Below are positions 28,247-37,185 of a DNA stretch of 64,000 bases, in pieces. A program made the position numbers and the translations under genes. Numbering within the stretch: position 1 is the first letter of the stretch; each line of letters starts with the position of its first letter. Location: the NCBI GenBank assembly GCA_024229935.1, contig JAAERX010000027.1, positions 62,001 through 126,000 on the forward strand, read 5' to 3'. This DNA is from Gammaproteobacteria bacterium (lineage in GTDB: Bacteria > Pseudomonadota > Gammaproteobacteria > Steroidobacterales > GCA-2729495). The notes under the pieces were generated by a model, which saw nothing but the letters and a program-made list of their open reading frames with translations, did not search any database and was not told where the DNA came from.

Positions 28247-28522
28247 ATGTCAAAAAAAGCAACTCATAAACCACTAAGCCTTATTCTAGGTGCGGCAGTC
28301 ATCACAAGTCTGGGCGCAACGGGTGCTGCAAATGCTGATACCAGTGAAGATATTTTTTCCATGGATGAACTAACCAGCGGATACCTCACTGCTGGTGGCC
28401 ATGAAAAAACCGATGACAGTGAAGGCAAGTGCGGCGAAGATAAAGGCGGTGAAGGCAGCTGCGGTGAAAAGAAGGATGGCGAAGGCAAGTGTGGTGAGGG
28501 CAAATGCGGTGGTGACTCTTAG
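28247..28522 (+). CDS. hvfA: HvfA-type copper-binding RiPP precursor
   Basis: A 91-residue precursor. The signal segment (KPLSLILGAAVITSLGATGA, cleavage after ANA at 30) is followed by a short spacer (SMDELTSGYLTAGGHEK). The Gly/Glu/Lys-rich core has EGKCG (59-63), EGSCG (69-73), EGKCG (79-83) and EGKCG (84-88). All four cysteines lie in EGxCG units, and one unit (EDKGG) has lost its Cys. In the HvfA/bufferin family these cysteines become thiooxazole or oxazolone-thioamide groups that bind copper. The MNIO enzyme and partner follow directly. GGAG gives the ribosome site. Confidence 0.88.
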   Translation: MSKKATHKPLSLILGAAVITSLGATGAANADTSEDIFSMDELTSGYLTAGGHEKTDDSEGKCGEDKGGEGSCGEKKDGEGKCGEGKCGGDS

Positions 28523-28531
28523 TACAACCCC

Positions 28532-29407
28532 ATGCAATTGACCACATCTAAGGCCCCTGCGCCTAAACAGGATGACCTGGCGGGTGCTGGCCTTGGTCTG
28601 CGGCGGGCTCTTTTGAGCCCGCTGGCAGATCAACGCCCAAAGCAAATAAGCTTCCTTGAAGTCGCTCCCGAAAACTGGATTAATGTAGGAGGTGGTTACG
28701 CCAGAAAATTTTGCAGTCTGCTTGAGACCTATCCACTAGTATGTCATGGGCTCTCCCTTTCTATAGGCAGCCCGGCTCCTTTAGATGAGACCTACCTACA
28801 ACAGTTAAAGGGGTTTTTAAATCAACATCAGGTAAAGCTCTACTCCGAGCACCTGAGTTATTGCAGTGATGATGGCCACCTTTATGATCTGATGCCCATA
28901 CCATTTACTGAAGAGGCTGTACACTACGTAGCAAGCCGAATTCACCGCGTACAGGATATACTTGAACGAAAGCTCATCATCGAAAATGTTTCCTACTATG
29001 CAGCTCCAGCTCAGGAAATGGATGAGATTGATTTCATAAATGCAGTACTTGAAGAGGCAGACTGCGAATTATTACTTGATGTAAACAATATCTATGTAAA
29101 CAGCATCAATCATCACTATGATGCTGAAGAATTTCTATATTCATTACCTACTGACCGTGTCAACTACTTCCATATTGCCGGTCATTACAAGGAAGCAGAA
29201 GACCTGCGTATAGATACTCATGCCGCTCCTGTTATTGATCCCGTTTGGAAACTCCTTGAGAAGGCATATGCTCATTTTGGTCCGGTACCTACCCTACTGG
29301 AAAGAGACTTCAATATCCCCCCACTAGCAGAACTATTAACAGAGGTAGACCAAATAATTGCCCTGCAGGATACAAGGCAAAAAAAACAGGGTACTGCCCA
29401 TGCCTGA
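28532..29407 (+). CDS. hvfB: MNIO (DUF692) RiPP-modifying iron oxidase
   Basis: A 291-residue TIM-barrel enzyme of the multinuclear non-heme iron oxidase (DUF692) family. Candidate iron ligands are visible in the family blocks: His72 (CHGLSLS), Glu106/His107 (YSEHLSY), Glu151 (IENVSYY) and Asp183 ([10 protein letters not shown]). Others are His214/His218 (HIAGH), Asp228/His230 (DTHAAPV) and Glu257 (LLERD). It should oxidise the precursor cysteines with O2. It lies nine bases after hvfA with no clear ribosome site of its own, so translational coupling is likely. Confidence 0.93.
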   Translation: MQLTTSKAPAPKQDDLAGAGLGLRRALLSPLADQRPKQISFLEVAPENWINVGGGYARKFCSLLETYPLVCHGLSLSIGSPAPLDETYLQQLKGFLNQHQVKLYSEHLSYCSDDGHLYDLMPIPFTEEAVHYVASRIHRVQDILERKLIIENVSYYAAPAQEMDEIDFINAVLEEADCELLLDVNNIYVNSINHHYDAEEFLYSLPTDRVNYFHIAGHYKEAEDLRIDTHAAPVIDPVWKLLEKAYAHFGPVPTLLERDFNIPPLAELLTEVDQIIALQDTRQKKQGTAHA

Positions 29408-30179
29408 AACAACTAGTCTTAAGGACCAACAATACAAGTTTGCCGCTTATCTACGAGACCCTGATAACCAACCTGCACCAGCAAACATTGAAGACAGGCG
29501 CCTGGCAATCTACCGTGACCTATTTATAAATAACGTCCGTACTCTACTAGCAGGTACTTTCCCAATACTTGCTGAAATATATGGCAACGAACGTTGGGAC
29601 ATGCTAACTAGGGACTTTTACCGTGATCATAAATGCAACTCTCCACTATTCCCTGATTTGCCAAAGGAGTTTCTAAAATACCTCGCAAATGAACGCCAAA
29701 CAGCTAAGCACACTGATATAGAGCCTGATCCACCCTTCCTATATGAACTGGCACATTATGAATGGGTAGAAGCAGGCTTATTACTGGCAAAGGACAGCGT
29801 ATTTAATGGCCATCTCAATCCTGGCGGTAATGTTCTGGATGAAATACCAGTTCTATCCGGAGTTGCATGGTTACTGAACTACAAATTTCCTGTACATCAA
29901 ATCGGCAAGGAGCATCAACCTCAGGAACCTGCTGAGCAACCACTGCATTTTATTGTCTACAGAAATACTGAAGATCAAATTCTCTTTATTAAGCTAAATA
30001 TTGTTAGTGCAAGATTATTTGAGCTGCTTACTGAAAATAATTCACTTACTGGTCATGCAGCACTTGAAATGATCGCACATGAATTACAACACCCCCAACC
30101 AGATAAGGTTATTGCAAGCGGCACCAATATACTTATGCAGTGGGCTGAAAGAAACATCATTATCGGCACCACAAGTTAG
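29400..30179 (+). CDS. hvfC: HvfC/BufC-like partner protein (DUF2063)
   Basis: A 259-residue protein with an N-terminal DUF2063 'putative DNA-binding' domain ([20 protein letters not shown]) and a C-terminal domain. In MNIO clusters this protein acts as the precursor-recognition partner of HvfB rather than as a regulator. ATG 29400 overlaps the end of hvfB by eight bases, the tight coupling usual for this pair. An upstream in-frame start at 29358 is unlikely. No DoxX-type hvfD follows. Confidence 0.88.
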   Translation: MPETTSLKDQQYKFAAYLRDPDNQPAPANIEDRRLAIYRDLFINNVRTLLAGTFPILAEIYGNERWDMLTRDFYRDHKCNSPLFPDLPKEFLKYLANERQTAKHTDIEPDPPFLYELAHYEWVEAGLLLAKDSVFNGHLNPGGNVLDEIPVLSGVAWLLNYKFPVHQIGKEHQPQEPAEQPLHFIVYRNTEDQILFIKLNIVSARLFELLTENNSLTGHAALEMIAHELQHPQPDKVIASGTNILMQWAERNIIIGTTS

Positions 30180-30265
30180 CCTGCTTATCTAAACCTGTTC
30201 TTTATTGACAGCAGAAGACACATCAGTATCCATTACTGGATTGCCCAGCACTTCAGGGAAGGTTA

Positions 30266-30487
30266 TCAAGCTATATAAGTAAAGCGGGGTTCTGCTTCAC
30301 CATCTACATCAACGGTGGCAGTAAACATTGTGAGCGGCCGCACCCAATAACCCCCCTTTCCATACAGCGGCACATACAGCACCATTAACTCCTCAGTCTC
30401 TGAGTGCCGTGCAAAACCCACTACACTATAATCAGCGCCTTTAAAATGGCGGTATCGACCAAGCGGTATTGGGGATTCTTTATTCAT
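30266..30487 (-). CDS. DUF1653 protein
   Basis: A 73-residue protein that is one DUF1653 domain: GRYRHFKGADYSVVGFARHSE, then LMVLYVPLYG and WVRPLTMF. Function unknown; the fold is probably a small beta barrel. ATG 30487 is used; a GTG three codons upstream is also possible. Convergent with the hvf operon. Confidence 0.85.
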   Translation of the reverse strand: MNKESPIPLGRYRHFKGADYSVVGFARHSETEELMVLYVPLYGKGGYWVRPLTMFTATVDVDGEAEPRFTYIA

Positions 30488-30832
30488 GCTACACACCTTA
30501 AACCACTAGAAATAGTGTAGTCTAATAGAATATCTATGCACGGACAGAATAAAGATAGGAATACCAACCAAACCAATCTATCTAACAAGAAATAATCAGG
30601 GGGCGCAATAATGGGAGGGCTCACAATATTAGGACAAAAACCTGAAGCTAAATTTCTTGGCTCATTGATACTGATATTAGGCGGCTGAGGAACCATTGCT
30701 CTGAGCCGAATTAATCATAGGTGCGGTACTGGCAGGCATCGTATATGGTTGGCCTGGCAAAAGTTGCCTCTGAACAATCAATATACAGACAAGTCTATTT
30801 TAAGGAAGCTAAATCTGACCGACTGAATACAA
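30488..30832. other. Intergenic region before cfa
   Basis: 345 bp between the DUF1653 gene and cfa. It contains only the small hydrophobic ORF described at 30611-30688. Confidence 0.4.
30611..30688 (+). pseudogene. Short hydrophobic ORF, perhaps a broken small membrane protein
   Basis: A 25-codon ORF behind a strong ribosome site (AGGGGG, seven bases before ATG). It encodes a polar start then LGSLILILGG and stops. In another frame just downstream there is a second hydrophobic stretch (AELIIGAVLAGIVYGW, about 30708-30756). Together they look like a two-helix membrane protein split by a frameshift, but a genuine micro-protein is also possible. No family recognised. Confidence 0.3.
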
Positions 30833-31957
30833 ATGACTACAAATCGTTATCGCAAAAAAGTTGAGGCTATGCTTGCCTCTGCCGACATACTCATTGAAGG
30901 CAATCGTCCCTGGGATGTGCATGTAACCAATGACGACATATACGAACGTGTTGCAGTAGATGGCATGCTCGGCGTAGGCGAAGGCTACATGGATGGCTGG
31001 TGGGAGTGTGACCAACTGGATGAAATGATCTGCAGAGCTTTCAGAGCCAATTTTCATCACGACATTCGCCCAATAAAATACCTGCTGTTCACACTCGATG
31101 CACGCCTGCGTAACTTGCAACGTAAGACACGAGCTTTTCAGGTAGGTGAACAACATTACGACCTGGGTGATGACCTGTTTCGCGCCATGCTCGATAAACG
31201 CATGATTTATAGTTGCGCTTACTGGAAAGATGCCGAAAACCTGAATCAGGCGCAGGAAAATAAGCTAGATCTGATTGCCAGGAAACTGCAGTTTGAACCC
31301 GGCACAAAAGTACTCGACATAGGTTGCGGATGGGGTGGCGCACTCAATTATTTTGCAGAAAAATATGGCATTGAGGGCGTCGGTATAACCATTTCTCGCG
31401 AGCAGGAACAAACAGCAAAAAACCTTTGCCAGAATCAGGCTGTTGATATTCGGTTACAGGACTATCGCGATCTCAATGAAAAATTTGACCGGGTTTATTC
31501 AGTCGGAATGTTTGAACATGTAGGCTATAAAAATTATCGCACCTACATGCAAACGGTATATGACAGTCTAAAACCACATGGGTTATTTCTATTGCATAGC
31601 ATAGGAGACCGATTCTCAACTAACCGTACCGACCCATGGCTTACTCAATACATATTTCCCAATGGCATGCTCCCCTCGTCTGCCCAGATAACAACTGCAT
31701 CTGAAGGCCTTCTTAATATTGAAGACTGGCACAACTTTCCACACGACTACGAACGTACACTGATGTGCTGGTACAACCGTTTTGAGCAGTCCTGGGACTC
31801 ACTAAAAGAGCACTATGATGAGCGCTTTTTCCGCATGTGGCGCTACTACCTACTTGCCTGTGCCGGAGGGTTTCGAGCGGGAGGCAACCAACTCTGGCAA
31901 ATTGTATATTCACGTGACGGTGTACCCGGTGGTTATTCCGCCGATAATATTCGCTGA
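30833..31957 (+). CDS. cfa: Cyclopropane-fatty-acyl-phospholipid synthase
   Basis: A 374-residue SAM-dependent methyltransferase that adds a methylene bridge to unsaturated acyl chains of membrane lipids. It has the family N-terminus (GEGYMDGWWECDQLDEMICR), MIYSCAYW with the active-site Cys, and the SAM site VLDIGCGWGG. SVGMFEHVGYKNY and the C-terminal block (LACAGGFRAGGNQLWQIV) follow. Length matches E. coli Cfa. It is followed by an exported SDR 26 bp downstream. Confidence 0.95.
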   Translation: MTTNRYRKKVEAMLASADILIEGNRPWDVHVTNDDIYERVAVDGMLGVGEGYMDGWWECDQLDEMICRAFRANFHHDIRPIKYLLFTLDARLRNLQRKTRAFQVGEQHYDLGDDLFRAMLDKRMIYSCAYWKDAENLNQAQENKLDLIARKLQFEPGTKVLDIGCGWGGALNYFAEKYGIEGVGITISREQEQTAKNLCQNQAVDIRLQDYRDLNEKFDRVYSVGMFEHVGYKNYRTYMQTVYDSLKPHGLFLLHSIGDRFSTNRTDPWLTQYIFPNGMLPSSAQITTASEGLLNIEDWHNFPHDYERTLMCWYNRFEQSWDSLKEHYDERFFRMWRYYLLACAGGFRAGGNQLWQIVYSRDGVPGGYSADNIR

Positions 31958-31983
31958 ACAGATATCTATAACAGGAATCCGCT

Positions 31984-33003
31984 ATGACTAAACCACTTAA
32001 TCGTCGTCAGATCCTGCAAATAACACCCGCACTAATTGCAGCACCCTATGCAGCCAGCCTTACAGGTTGCACATCAGAAGACCCCCTACGACCTCCCGGA
32101 GTACCCATTAGTCCCTTTGGCGCCAATAGCACCGCTGAAGAAGTAACAGCAGGACTTGATCTGAGTGACAAACTGGTTCTTGTTACAGGCTGTAACTCAG
32201 GTATAGGTTATGAAACCATGAGGGTTCTGGCGCTACGTGGAGCCCATGTGCTCGGTGCAGCGCGCACCGCTGAAAAGGCGACAGCAGCCTGCGATAGCGT
32301 GACCGGCCAAGCCACACCCCTAGTCATCGAACTGACTGAGTTTAATTCCATTGTTACTGCCACTGATCAGATACGCGCCATGGGTAAGCCGCTCGACATA
32401 TTAATCTGTAATGCCGGAATCATGGAGCTACCCGAACTCAACCAGGTCAATGGCATAGAAAGACAGTTCTATGTCAATCACCTTGGTCATTTTGTGCTGG
32501 TCAATCGACTGCTGGCAGAAGTTATAGCTGCCCCACAGGGTCGCATCGTTAATGTCAGCAGTGGCCAGGCAACACGCAACGCGCCTGATGAGGGCATCCA
32601 GTTTGACAACCTGTCAGGTGAACAGGGTTACGACCCTGCCATAGCGTATGGGCAATCAAAGCTGGCCAATGTGCTCTTTACCCTGGAACTTGCAAAGCGT
32701 CTGGAAGGTACTAATGCAACAGCTAATGCACTGCGACCCGGGGTAATACCCACCAACCTGGGAAGACACATGCCCCGCTGGAAGGTTGTTGCACTGGAAA
32801 CCGTTGGCAAACTATTCACCAAAACAATTAGCCAGGGTGCTGCCACGACCTGTTATGTCGCCACTGCACCTGCCTTAAGTGAGACCAGCGGGTACTTTTT
32901 TGATCACTGCAATCCAGTTTTTGCGGGTGGTTATACGGAAGACACTGAGATGGCTAAAGAACTCTGGGCCACATCAGAACAACTGGTTGCTGGCTATATC
33001 TGA
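31984..33003 (+). CDS. Exported SDR oxidoreductase with Tat/lipobox signal
   Basis: A 339-residue SDR. The N-terminus has a twin-arginine motif (NRRQILQ, 6-12) and then a lipobox LTGC (Cys29), so export by Tat and lipidation are predicted. The catalytic domain has TGCNSGIG, NAG, VSSG and YGQSK (Tyr/Lys pair) and resembles the retinol/WW-domain dehydrogenase branch. Exported NAD(P)-dependent SDRs are unusual; Tat could carry the nucleotide across with the folded enzyme. It overlaps the end of the convergent MATE gene by 10 bp. Confidence 0.85.
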   Translation: MTKPLNRRQILQITPALIAAPYAASLTGCTSEDPLRPPGVPISPFGANSTAEEVTAGLDLSDKLVLVTGCNSGIGYETMRVLALRGAHVLGAARTAEKATAACDSVTGQATPLVIELTEFNSIVTATDQIRAMGKPLDILICNAGIMELPELNQVNGIERQFYVNHLGHFVLVNRLLAEVIAAPQGRIVNVSSGQATRNAPDEGIQFDNLSGEQGYDPAIAYGQSKLANVLFTLELAKRLEGTNATANALRPGVIPTNLGRHMPRWKVVALETVGKLFTKTISQGAATTCYVATAPALSETSGYFFDHCNPVFAGGYTEDTEMAKELWATSEQLVAGYI

Positions 33004-34343
33004 AGCTTTTCAGCGCCATGCACACGTATATTTCGGCCCAACCAGAGATAGGCTAAAACACCTACAAGAATATTAGATACTGCTGCAGCCACAAAAATTC
33101 CATTTAGCCCAAGGGACATCACTCCAAGTAAGGCCAGGGGCAGAAAAACCACAAGTGCACGTAGCGCAGAGATAATTACACCGGGGAATGGATAACCCAC
33201 ACCATTAAAAGCAGCACAAACAGACATTACTACACCGTAGCCACCATAACTAATAGACATGATCCACAAATAATCAATGGCAACGGCCTGGATTGATTCA
33301 GTTTCACTAAATAACCCTGTCAATGGGTCAGCAAGTAACATAAAAATAATTGCCAAACTTACTCCATAAGCTATACAAAATTTTCCTATAACACGACGTG
33401 CCTCATCCAAGCGGCTCACTTTTCCTGCCGCAAAGTTCTGCCCCATAAACGGGCTCGTAACAGCTGACATGGCATAAAATGCTATAAGTGCAATTGGTTC
33501 AATCCTAATGGCAACACCAAAACCGGCCACTGCATCAATACCGAAAGTAGCAACCATCGCAACAATAATGGCATTTGAAAACGGCACAATGGTATTGGTA
33601 AGCATTGCAGGCAAACCCACATGCAGCATACGTTTCCATGAGTCCAGAATGTTCACAAAGGCAGTAAAAGGAGTTGCAAAGGCCCGCAGACTTATATGCA
33701 AATAGGTCAGCGTACCTGCCAGCACAATTATATTAGCCGACAGCGTTGCCAATGCGGCACCTGCCATTTCAAGTCTGGGAAATCCAAACAAACCAAAAAT
33801 CATAATTGGATCGAGTATCGCATTAATAATTGCGGCGATAACAATGATCTTTCCTTCAAGCATCGTGTTACCACGTGCACGCATTGAAGCAAGTGCAATC
33901 CAGGAAATTGCTGATGCTGGCACTGACCAGTACCAAATGCTCATGTACTCTGTGACAAGTGGCATCAGTTCATCAGTAGCACCCAGCAGCGGAAATATAA
34001 TGTCAATACTCAATAAACCAAACTGACAAATTACAAACGTAACTATCCCAGCTAACATTGCCGTGTCTGTTGTTTGCCGCCGGGCACTTTGCTGGTCACC
34101 CTTACCTACAGCCCTTGAAACAGTCGAGGCAGCACCCGCCTCAAAACCAATAATGACACTCGTCAATAACCAGAGCACAGGGAAACAGAAGCTAATTGCA
34201 GCAAGGTGCATATCACCTAATTGCGACAGGAAGAATAAATCCACTGCATCAAAAGAAATGATGGCAATAAGACCCAACGCCATGGGCGTAGCCTGACGTC
34301 GCAGATGAGCAGGGACTGGCCCATTAGTCAGGTCAGATGACAA
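32994..34343 (-). CDS. MATE-family efflux transporter
   Basis: A 449-residue multidrug/toxin extrusion protein with twelve membrane helices, starting with the family opening DLTNGPVPAHLRRQATPM. MATE pumps export organic cations against Na+ or H+. I set the start at TTG 34343, preceded by AGGAAA at good spacing, because residues upstream of it (to a GTG at 34433) do not resemble the family. Its 3' end overlaps the SDR gene tail-to-tail. Confidence 0.88.
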   Translation of the reverse strand: MSSDLTNGPVPAHLRRQATPMALGLIAIISFDAVDLFFLSQLGDMHLAAISFCFPVLWLLTSVIIGFEAGAASTVSRAVGKGDQQSARRQTTDTAMLAGIVTFVICQFGLLSIDIIFPLLGATDELMPLVTEYMSIWYWSVPASAISWIALASMRARGNTMLEGKIIVIAAIINAILDPIMIFGLFGFPRLEMAGAALATLSANIIVLAGTLTYLHISLRAFATPFTAFVNILDSWKRMLHVGLPAMLTNTIVPFSNAIIVAMVATFGIDAVAGFGVAIRIEPIALIAFYAMSAVTSPFMGQNFAAGKVSRLDEARRVIGKFCIAYGVSLAIIFMLLADPLTGLFSETESIQAVAIDYLWIMSISYGGYGVVMSVCAAFNGVGYPFPGVIISALRALVVFLPLALLGVMSLGLNGIFVAAAVSNILVGVLAYLWLGRNIRVHGAEKLQI

Positions 34344-34521
34344 GTATATTTCCTCAAGATTAAAACCAGAGCCGATCCAGCCCAAGTGGGTGTATTGTCT
34401 ACTAAATCGCACCAGACCCCAATGGCTGCCCACCTCCCGGACACGCTCGGTTTTACGCTATCGTTAAGTAATATGAGTGGTAGATTAGTCGGTAATGTTC
34501 AAACAGCTGGAGCCATAAGTC

Positions 34522-35523
34522 ATGACAACAATTTCCAAACTGAGTCTGCTGCTAGGAACAGCCACCCTGCTCTTCATTACCGGTTGTGTAACATCAGGAG
34601 GGGCCTCCACCCAGGCTGATGATGTTGCCAAAGGCCGTGAACAAATGATTCGAGCTTTTGATGCCGCCTGGGTCAGAGTCATTGCCAGTGGTAAATACCA
34701 AGAGGTACTAAATGAAGAGCCCGCCTACGAACCTGGGCTCTCTAATACCTATGTAGTACGTATGGCTGACTGCCTGCCCCTGCCGGACCTGACACCTTAC
34801 CCGGAAAACCCTACCGGCCTGCTTAAAAAGGTGCTTGATACCGGCAAAATACGCAGGCTCGGACAGAATGTACCCAGTACCCGTGCAGATTCTTCTTATT
34901 ACTTTTCAGGTATTGGTGACAAGTATTTTCAGGCCATGCTGGATGAAATCGGGACTCACTATGGAGTAAAGATCAGCTATACGACTGTTCTGGCACAACC
35001 CGGCAGACTCGCAAGCACCTCTTATTTAATAGATGATGAAGTGGATATCGTGTCACAACTGAATGCTACGGGCGGTCGCACCCAGAACCTCCGCAGACGT
35101 ATCTCAAGACGCTTTACCTGCACCATGCTCGCCTCTAGTCAGTTTATTCATATACCAGAGAGCAGCACACTGACCAACGAAATAAATAACCTAAGTGATT
35201 TGATAGCCCGACCTGATGTGCGGGTCTGTGCAGGCCCGCTGACAACCCAGACTGCCAAGTCTTTCATGCCAAATCACAAGGTAACCACACGTTATATTTC
35301 TGATATTGCAGAGTGTGATGAACAGGTCAAAAAAGGCAAAGCAGATGTAATTATGAATCCCCTACCGAACCTCGATATGGCAAAGGTACCCGGATATAAA
35401 TCACTGCACACATTAATTGTGGCGGGCACCCCATTGTGGGTAGCCCAAGAGGGTATCGTATGTGATATCCCACCTGCAAGGGGCAAAGGTGAAAATGAAT
35501 GCCGCGAAATAGATCCGCTATAA
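34522..35523 (+). CDS. Solute-binding-protein-like lipoprotein
   Basis: A 333-residue lipoprotein (ITGC, Cys22) with a two-lobe periplasmic binding fold of the family 3 type. Visible features are a long N-terminal helix (AAWVRVIASGKYQEV) and a second lobe with ADVIMNPLPN. No permease or ATPase gene is adjacent, so it may be a sensor or an orphan binding protein. GGAG nine bases upstream sets the start. Four cysteines in the mature part may form disulfides. Confidence 0.7.
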   Translation: MTTISKLSLLLGTATLLFITGCVTSGGASTQADDVAKGREQMIRAFDAAWVRVIASGKYQEVLNEEPAYEPGLSNTYVVRMADCLPLPDLTPYPENPTGLLKKVLDTGKIRRLGQNVPSTRADSSYYFSGIGDKYFQAMLDEIGTHYGVKISYTTVLAQPGRLASTSYLIDDEVDIVSQLNATGGRTQNLRRRISRRFTCTMLASSQFIHIPESSTLTNEINNLSDLIARPDVRVCAGPLTTQTAKSFMPNHKVTTRYISDIAECDEQVKKGKADVIMNPLPNLDMAKVPGYKSLHTLIVAGTPLWVAQEGIVCDIPPARGKGENECREIDPL

Positions 35524-35596
35524 CAGGGCTGGACTTTTTATCCGGTTCTGCAATACTGACCGCATTGTTCAGCAACAACACAAGGAGGTGATCTAA

Positions 35597-35674
35597 ATGT
35601 CTAGTGAGACTGCAAGTGAGTCGTATCAACCTGGGTGCATTGGTCTTATGAGGGAGCAACCTTCTCTGTGCTGA
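35597..35674 (+). CDS. 25-residue micro-protein behind a 12-nt Shine-Dalgarno match
   Basis: An ORF of 25 codons (MSSETASESY start, CIGLMREQPSLC end) with Cys14 and a C-terminal Cys25. It is preceded by AAGGAGGTGATC (35582-35593), which pairs without mismatch with the 3' end of 16S rRNA; spacing from GGAGG to ATG is eight bases. The upstream gene is the solute-binding lipoprotein and a terminator follows 50 bp after the stop, so it can be the last cistron of that unit. No family recognised: signalling peptide, small RiPP or leader peptide are all open. Confidence 0.5.
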   Translation: MSSETASESYQPGCIGLMREQPSLC

Positions 35675-35724
35675 CACACCATATCAGTTGATATAAAAGA
35701 GGTTGAATCGATTCGATCTCACGG

Positions 35725-35750
35725 AAGGCCGCAGTAATGCGGCCTTTCTT
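35725..35750 (+). terminator. Rho-independent terminator
   Basis: Perfect stem AAGGCCGCA/TGCGGCCTT with a GTAA tetraloop and a T-rich tail. Confidence 0.9.
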
Positions 35751-36021
35751 TATTTTATACCTTCTTTTTTATACTGCACGCTGAATAACAGCACTCAACT
35801 TATCGATAATTTGGATAACTCTGAGCAGAGAGCCGTTTTGACCGATACACTCGGTAGTAACGTCAGCCTTAGAATTGTTTTGTTTGCGCTTGGTCATATG
35901 CATTAAGCTACTGTTCCAGCACATCCAACAATACCTCGCCAGTAGCACCAGAAGGTGGTTTTGTTCCAATAGCGGTGGCAAGCATCAATGCTAACAGGGG
36001 CATTTAATAGTTACAGAAAAT

Positions 36022-37002
36022 CTACCTGTACCTGAGACGCTTACAATAGTTCACTTCACACACATCGCAGCGTGCATCTGCAATACAGATATTACTGAGC
36101 TCCTTGTCACCAAAGATACGCAATAGACTCTCTATATAGTGCACACCTTTACCAGACCTTTTAGCTAACTCAAGAATCAACAAAGGCACCTCATCTACTT
36201 GAGGAGTTACATGACGCAGGCCAAAGCGGCCTGGCCCAAACATAATGGCAAGCAATTCATCCGTTACCTCAGTCTTGATTACATCATCACCCGCAGCACT
36301 AATTAAGTGTTTAACATCAACCTTATGGCGCATCAGAGTCTGCTCAATCTGTGCTAAAAGTTCCACAGGGTTGGCCCAAGCCTGATTCGGTCTGAACCAG
36401 TAATACGCCTGCACCATGCCACCACCTACCAGACTGGTCAGATCTTCAAATTCTTCACGGGCAAAAAACCGCTCCTGTAGTTCAGGTGCAAAGAAAGTCT
36501 TAATGGCATCACGACTGACTCGGGTAGGCCCCATCTTGCCATTGGGCTGTCCGTCATAACGCGGATGCCAGTGCAATAACACAAACTCACCATCAGGTGC
36601 CAATGCCTTAAGCACACAGGCACGATAAGCATCATGCCGCACTGTATCCATGTTGTGTAACAAACCATGATCCAGTACTAGGTCGTACTGTACTGGTGGC
36701 TCCCAGTCAGTAATATCAGCAACTACAGGGGTAATAGAAACCCCCGCAGCCTCTGCTCGCTGCTGAGTATACTCAAGTGCTTTAGGTACAAAATCGAGGC
36801 TGGTCACATCCCAACCCTGCTCGGCCAGAAATACTGAATCTGTACCACCACCACAACCTATATCCAGTGCCTTACCTGGCTTACGTCGACGACATATCTC
36901 GGCCAGAAATAAAGAGGGTTCCCCATGTGCCCAGGGCAGATCTTCCCAGCCCTTAGCCCAATCATAGGTTGAGGTAAAGGTGTCTCTCTCATGTGTACTC
37001 AT
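36022..37002 (-). CDS. Class I SAM methyltransferase with C-terminal Cys cluster
   Basis: A 326-residue protein. Residues 1 to about 205 are a Rossmann methyltransferase resembling thiopurine methyltransferases: WAHGEPSLFL, SAM site ALDIGCGGGTDSVFLAEQ, then LDHGLLHNM. The remaining 120 residues are not part of that fold and end in a cysteine cluster, Cys306, Cys312, Cys315 and Cys320, fit for a metal or Fe-S centre. The methyl acceptor is unknown; metals, metalloids or thiols are possible. It is divergent from the exported SDR gene at 37186. Confidence 0.82.
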   Translation of the reverse strand: MSTHERDTFTSTYDWAKGWEDLPWAHGEPSLFLAEICRRRKPGKALDIGCGGGTDSVFLAEQGWDVTSLDFVPKALEYTQQRAEAAGVSITPVVADITDWEPPVQYDLVLDHGLLHNMDTVRHDAYRACVLKALAPDGEFVLLHWHPRYDGQPNGKMGPTRVSRDAIKTFFAPELQERFFAREEFEDLTSLVGGGMVQAYYWFRPNQAWANPVELLAQIEQTLMRHKVDVKHLISAAGDDVIKTEVTDELLAIMFGPGRFGLRHVTPQVDEVPLLILELAKRSGKGVHYIESLLRIFGDKELSNICIADARCDVCEVNYCKRLRYR

Positions 37003-37185
37003 AACCGTACTCGTATAGTTGTTATTGGCAGGCGACTTCTACCTTAGTTTGCCATGTCTGGGCATTCATACGACAAATCTGGCCCACCAATTATGCACAG
37101 AGTGGACAAACAGGACCCTATACTGACTATGTGGACGGCGCTTGATAAGCTGCTGGGGAGCAATAACCTATCAGGGAATCGAACC

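Larger units (their letters stand above)
35524..36021. other. Intergenic region with a micro-ORF and terminator
   Basis: 498 bp after the binding-protein gene. It contains the 25-codon ORF at 35597 and a terminator at 35725. From 35750 to 36021 nothing further is supported. Confidence 0.5.

Noticed and set aside
29400-30179. HvfC as a DNA-binding regulator
   Set aside because: The DUF2063 family name suggests DNA binding, but coupling to an MNIO gene marks it as the precursor-recognition partner.
35582-35593. 16S rRNA 3' end (GATCACCTCCTT on the minus strand)
   Set aside because: Flanking sequence has no 16S helix; it is better explained as a Shine-Dalgarno site for the plus-strand ORF.
35703-35906. 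67-codon open frame after the terminator
   Set aside because: It begins upstream of and reads through the terminator stem, and its composition is not protein-like.
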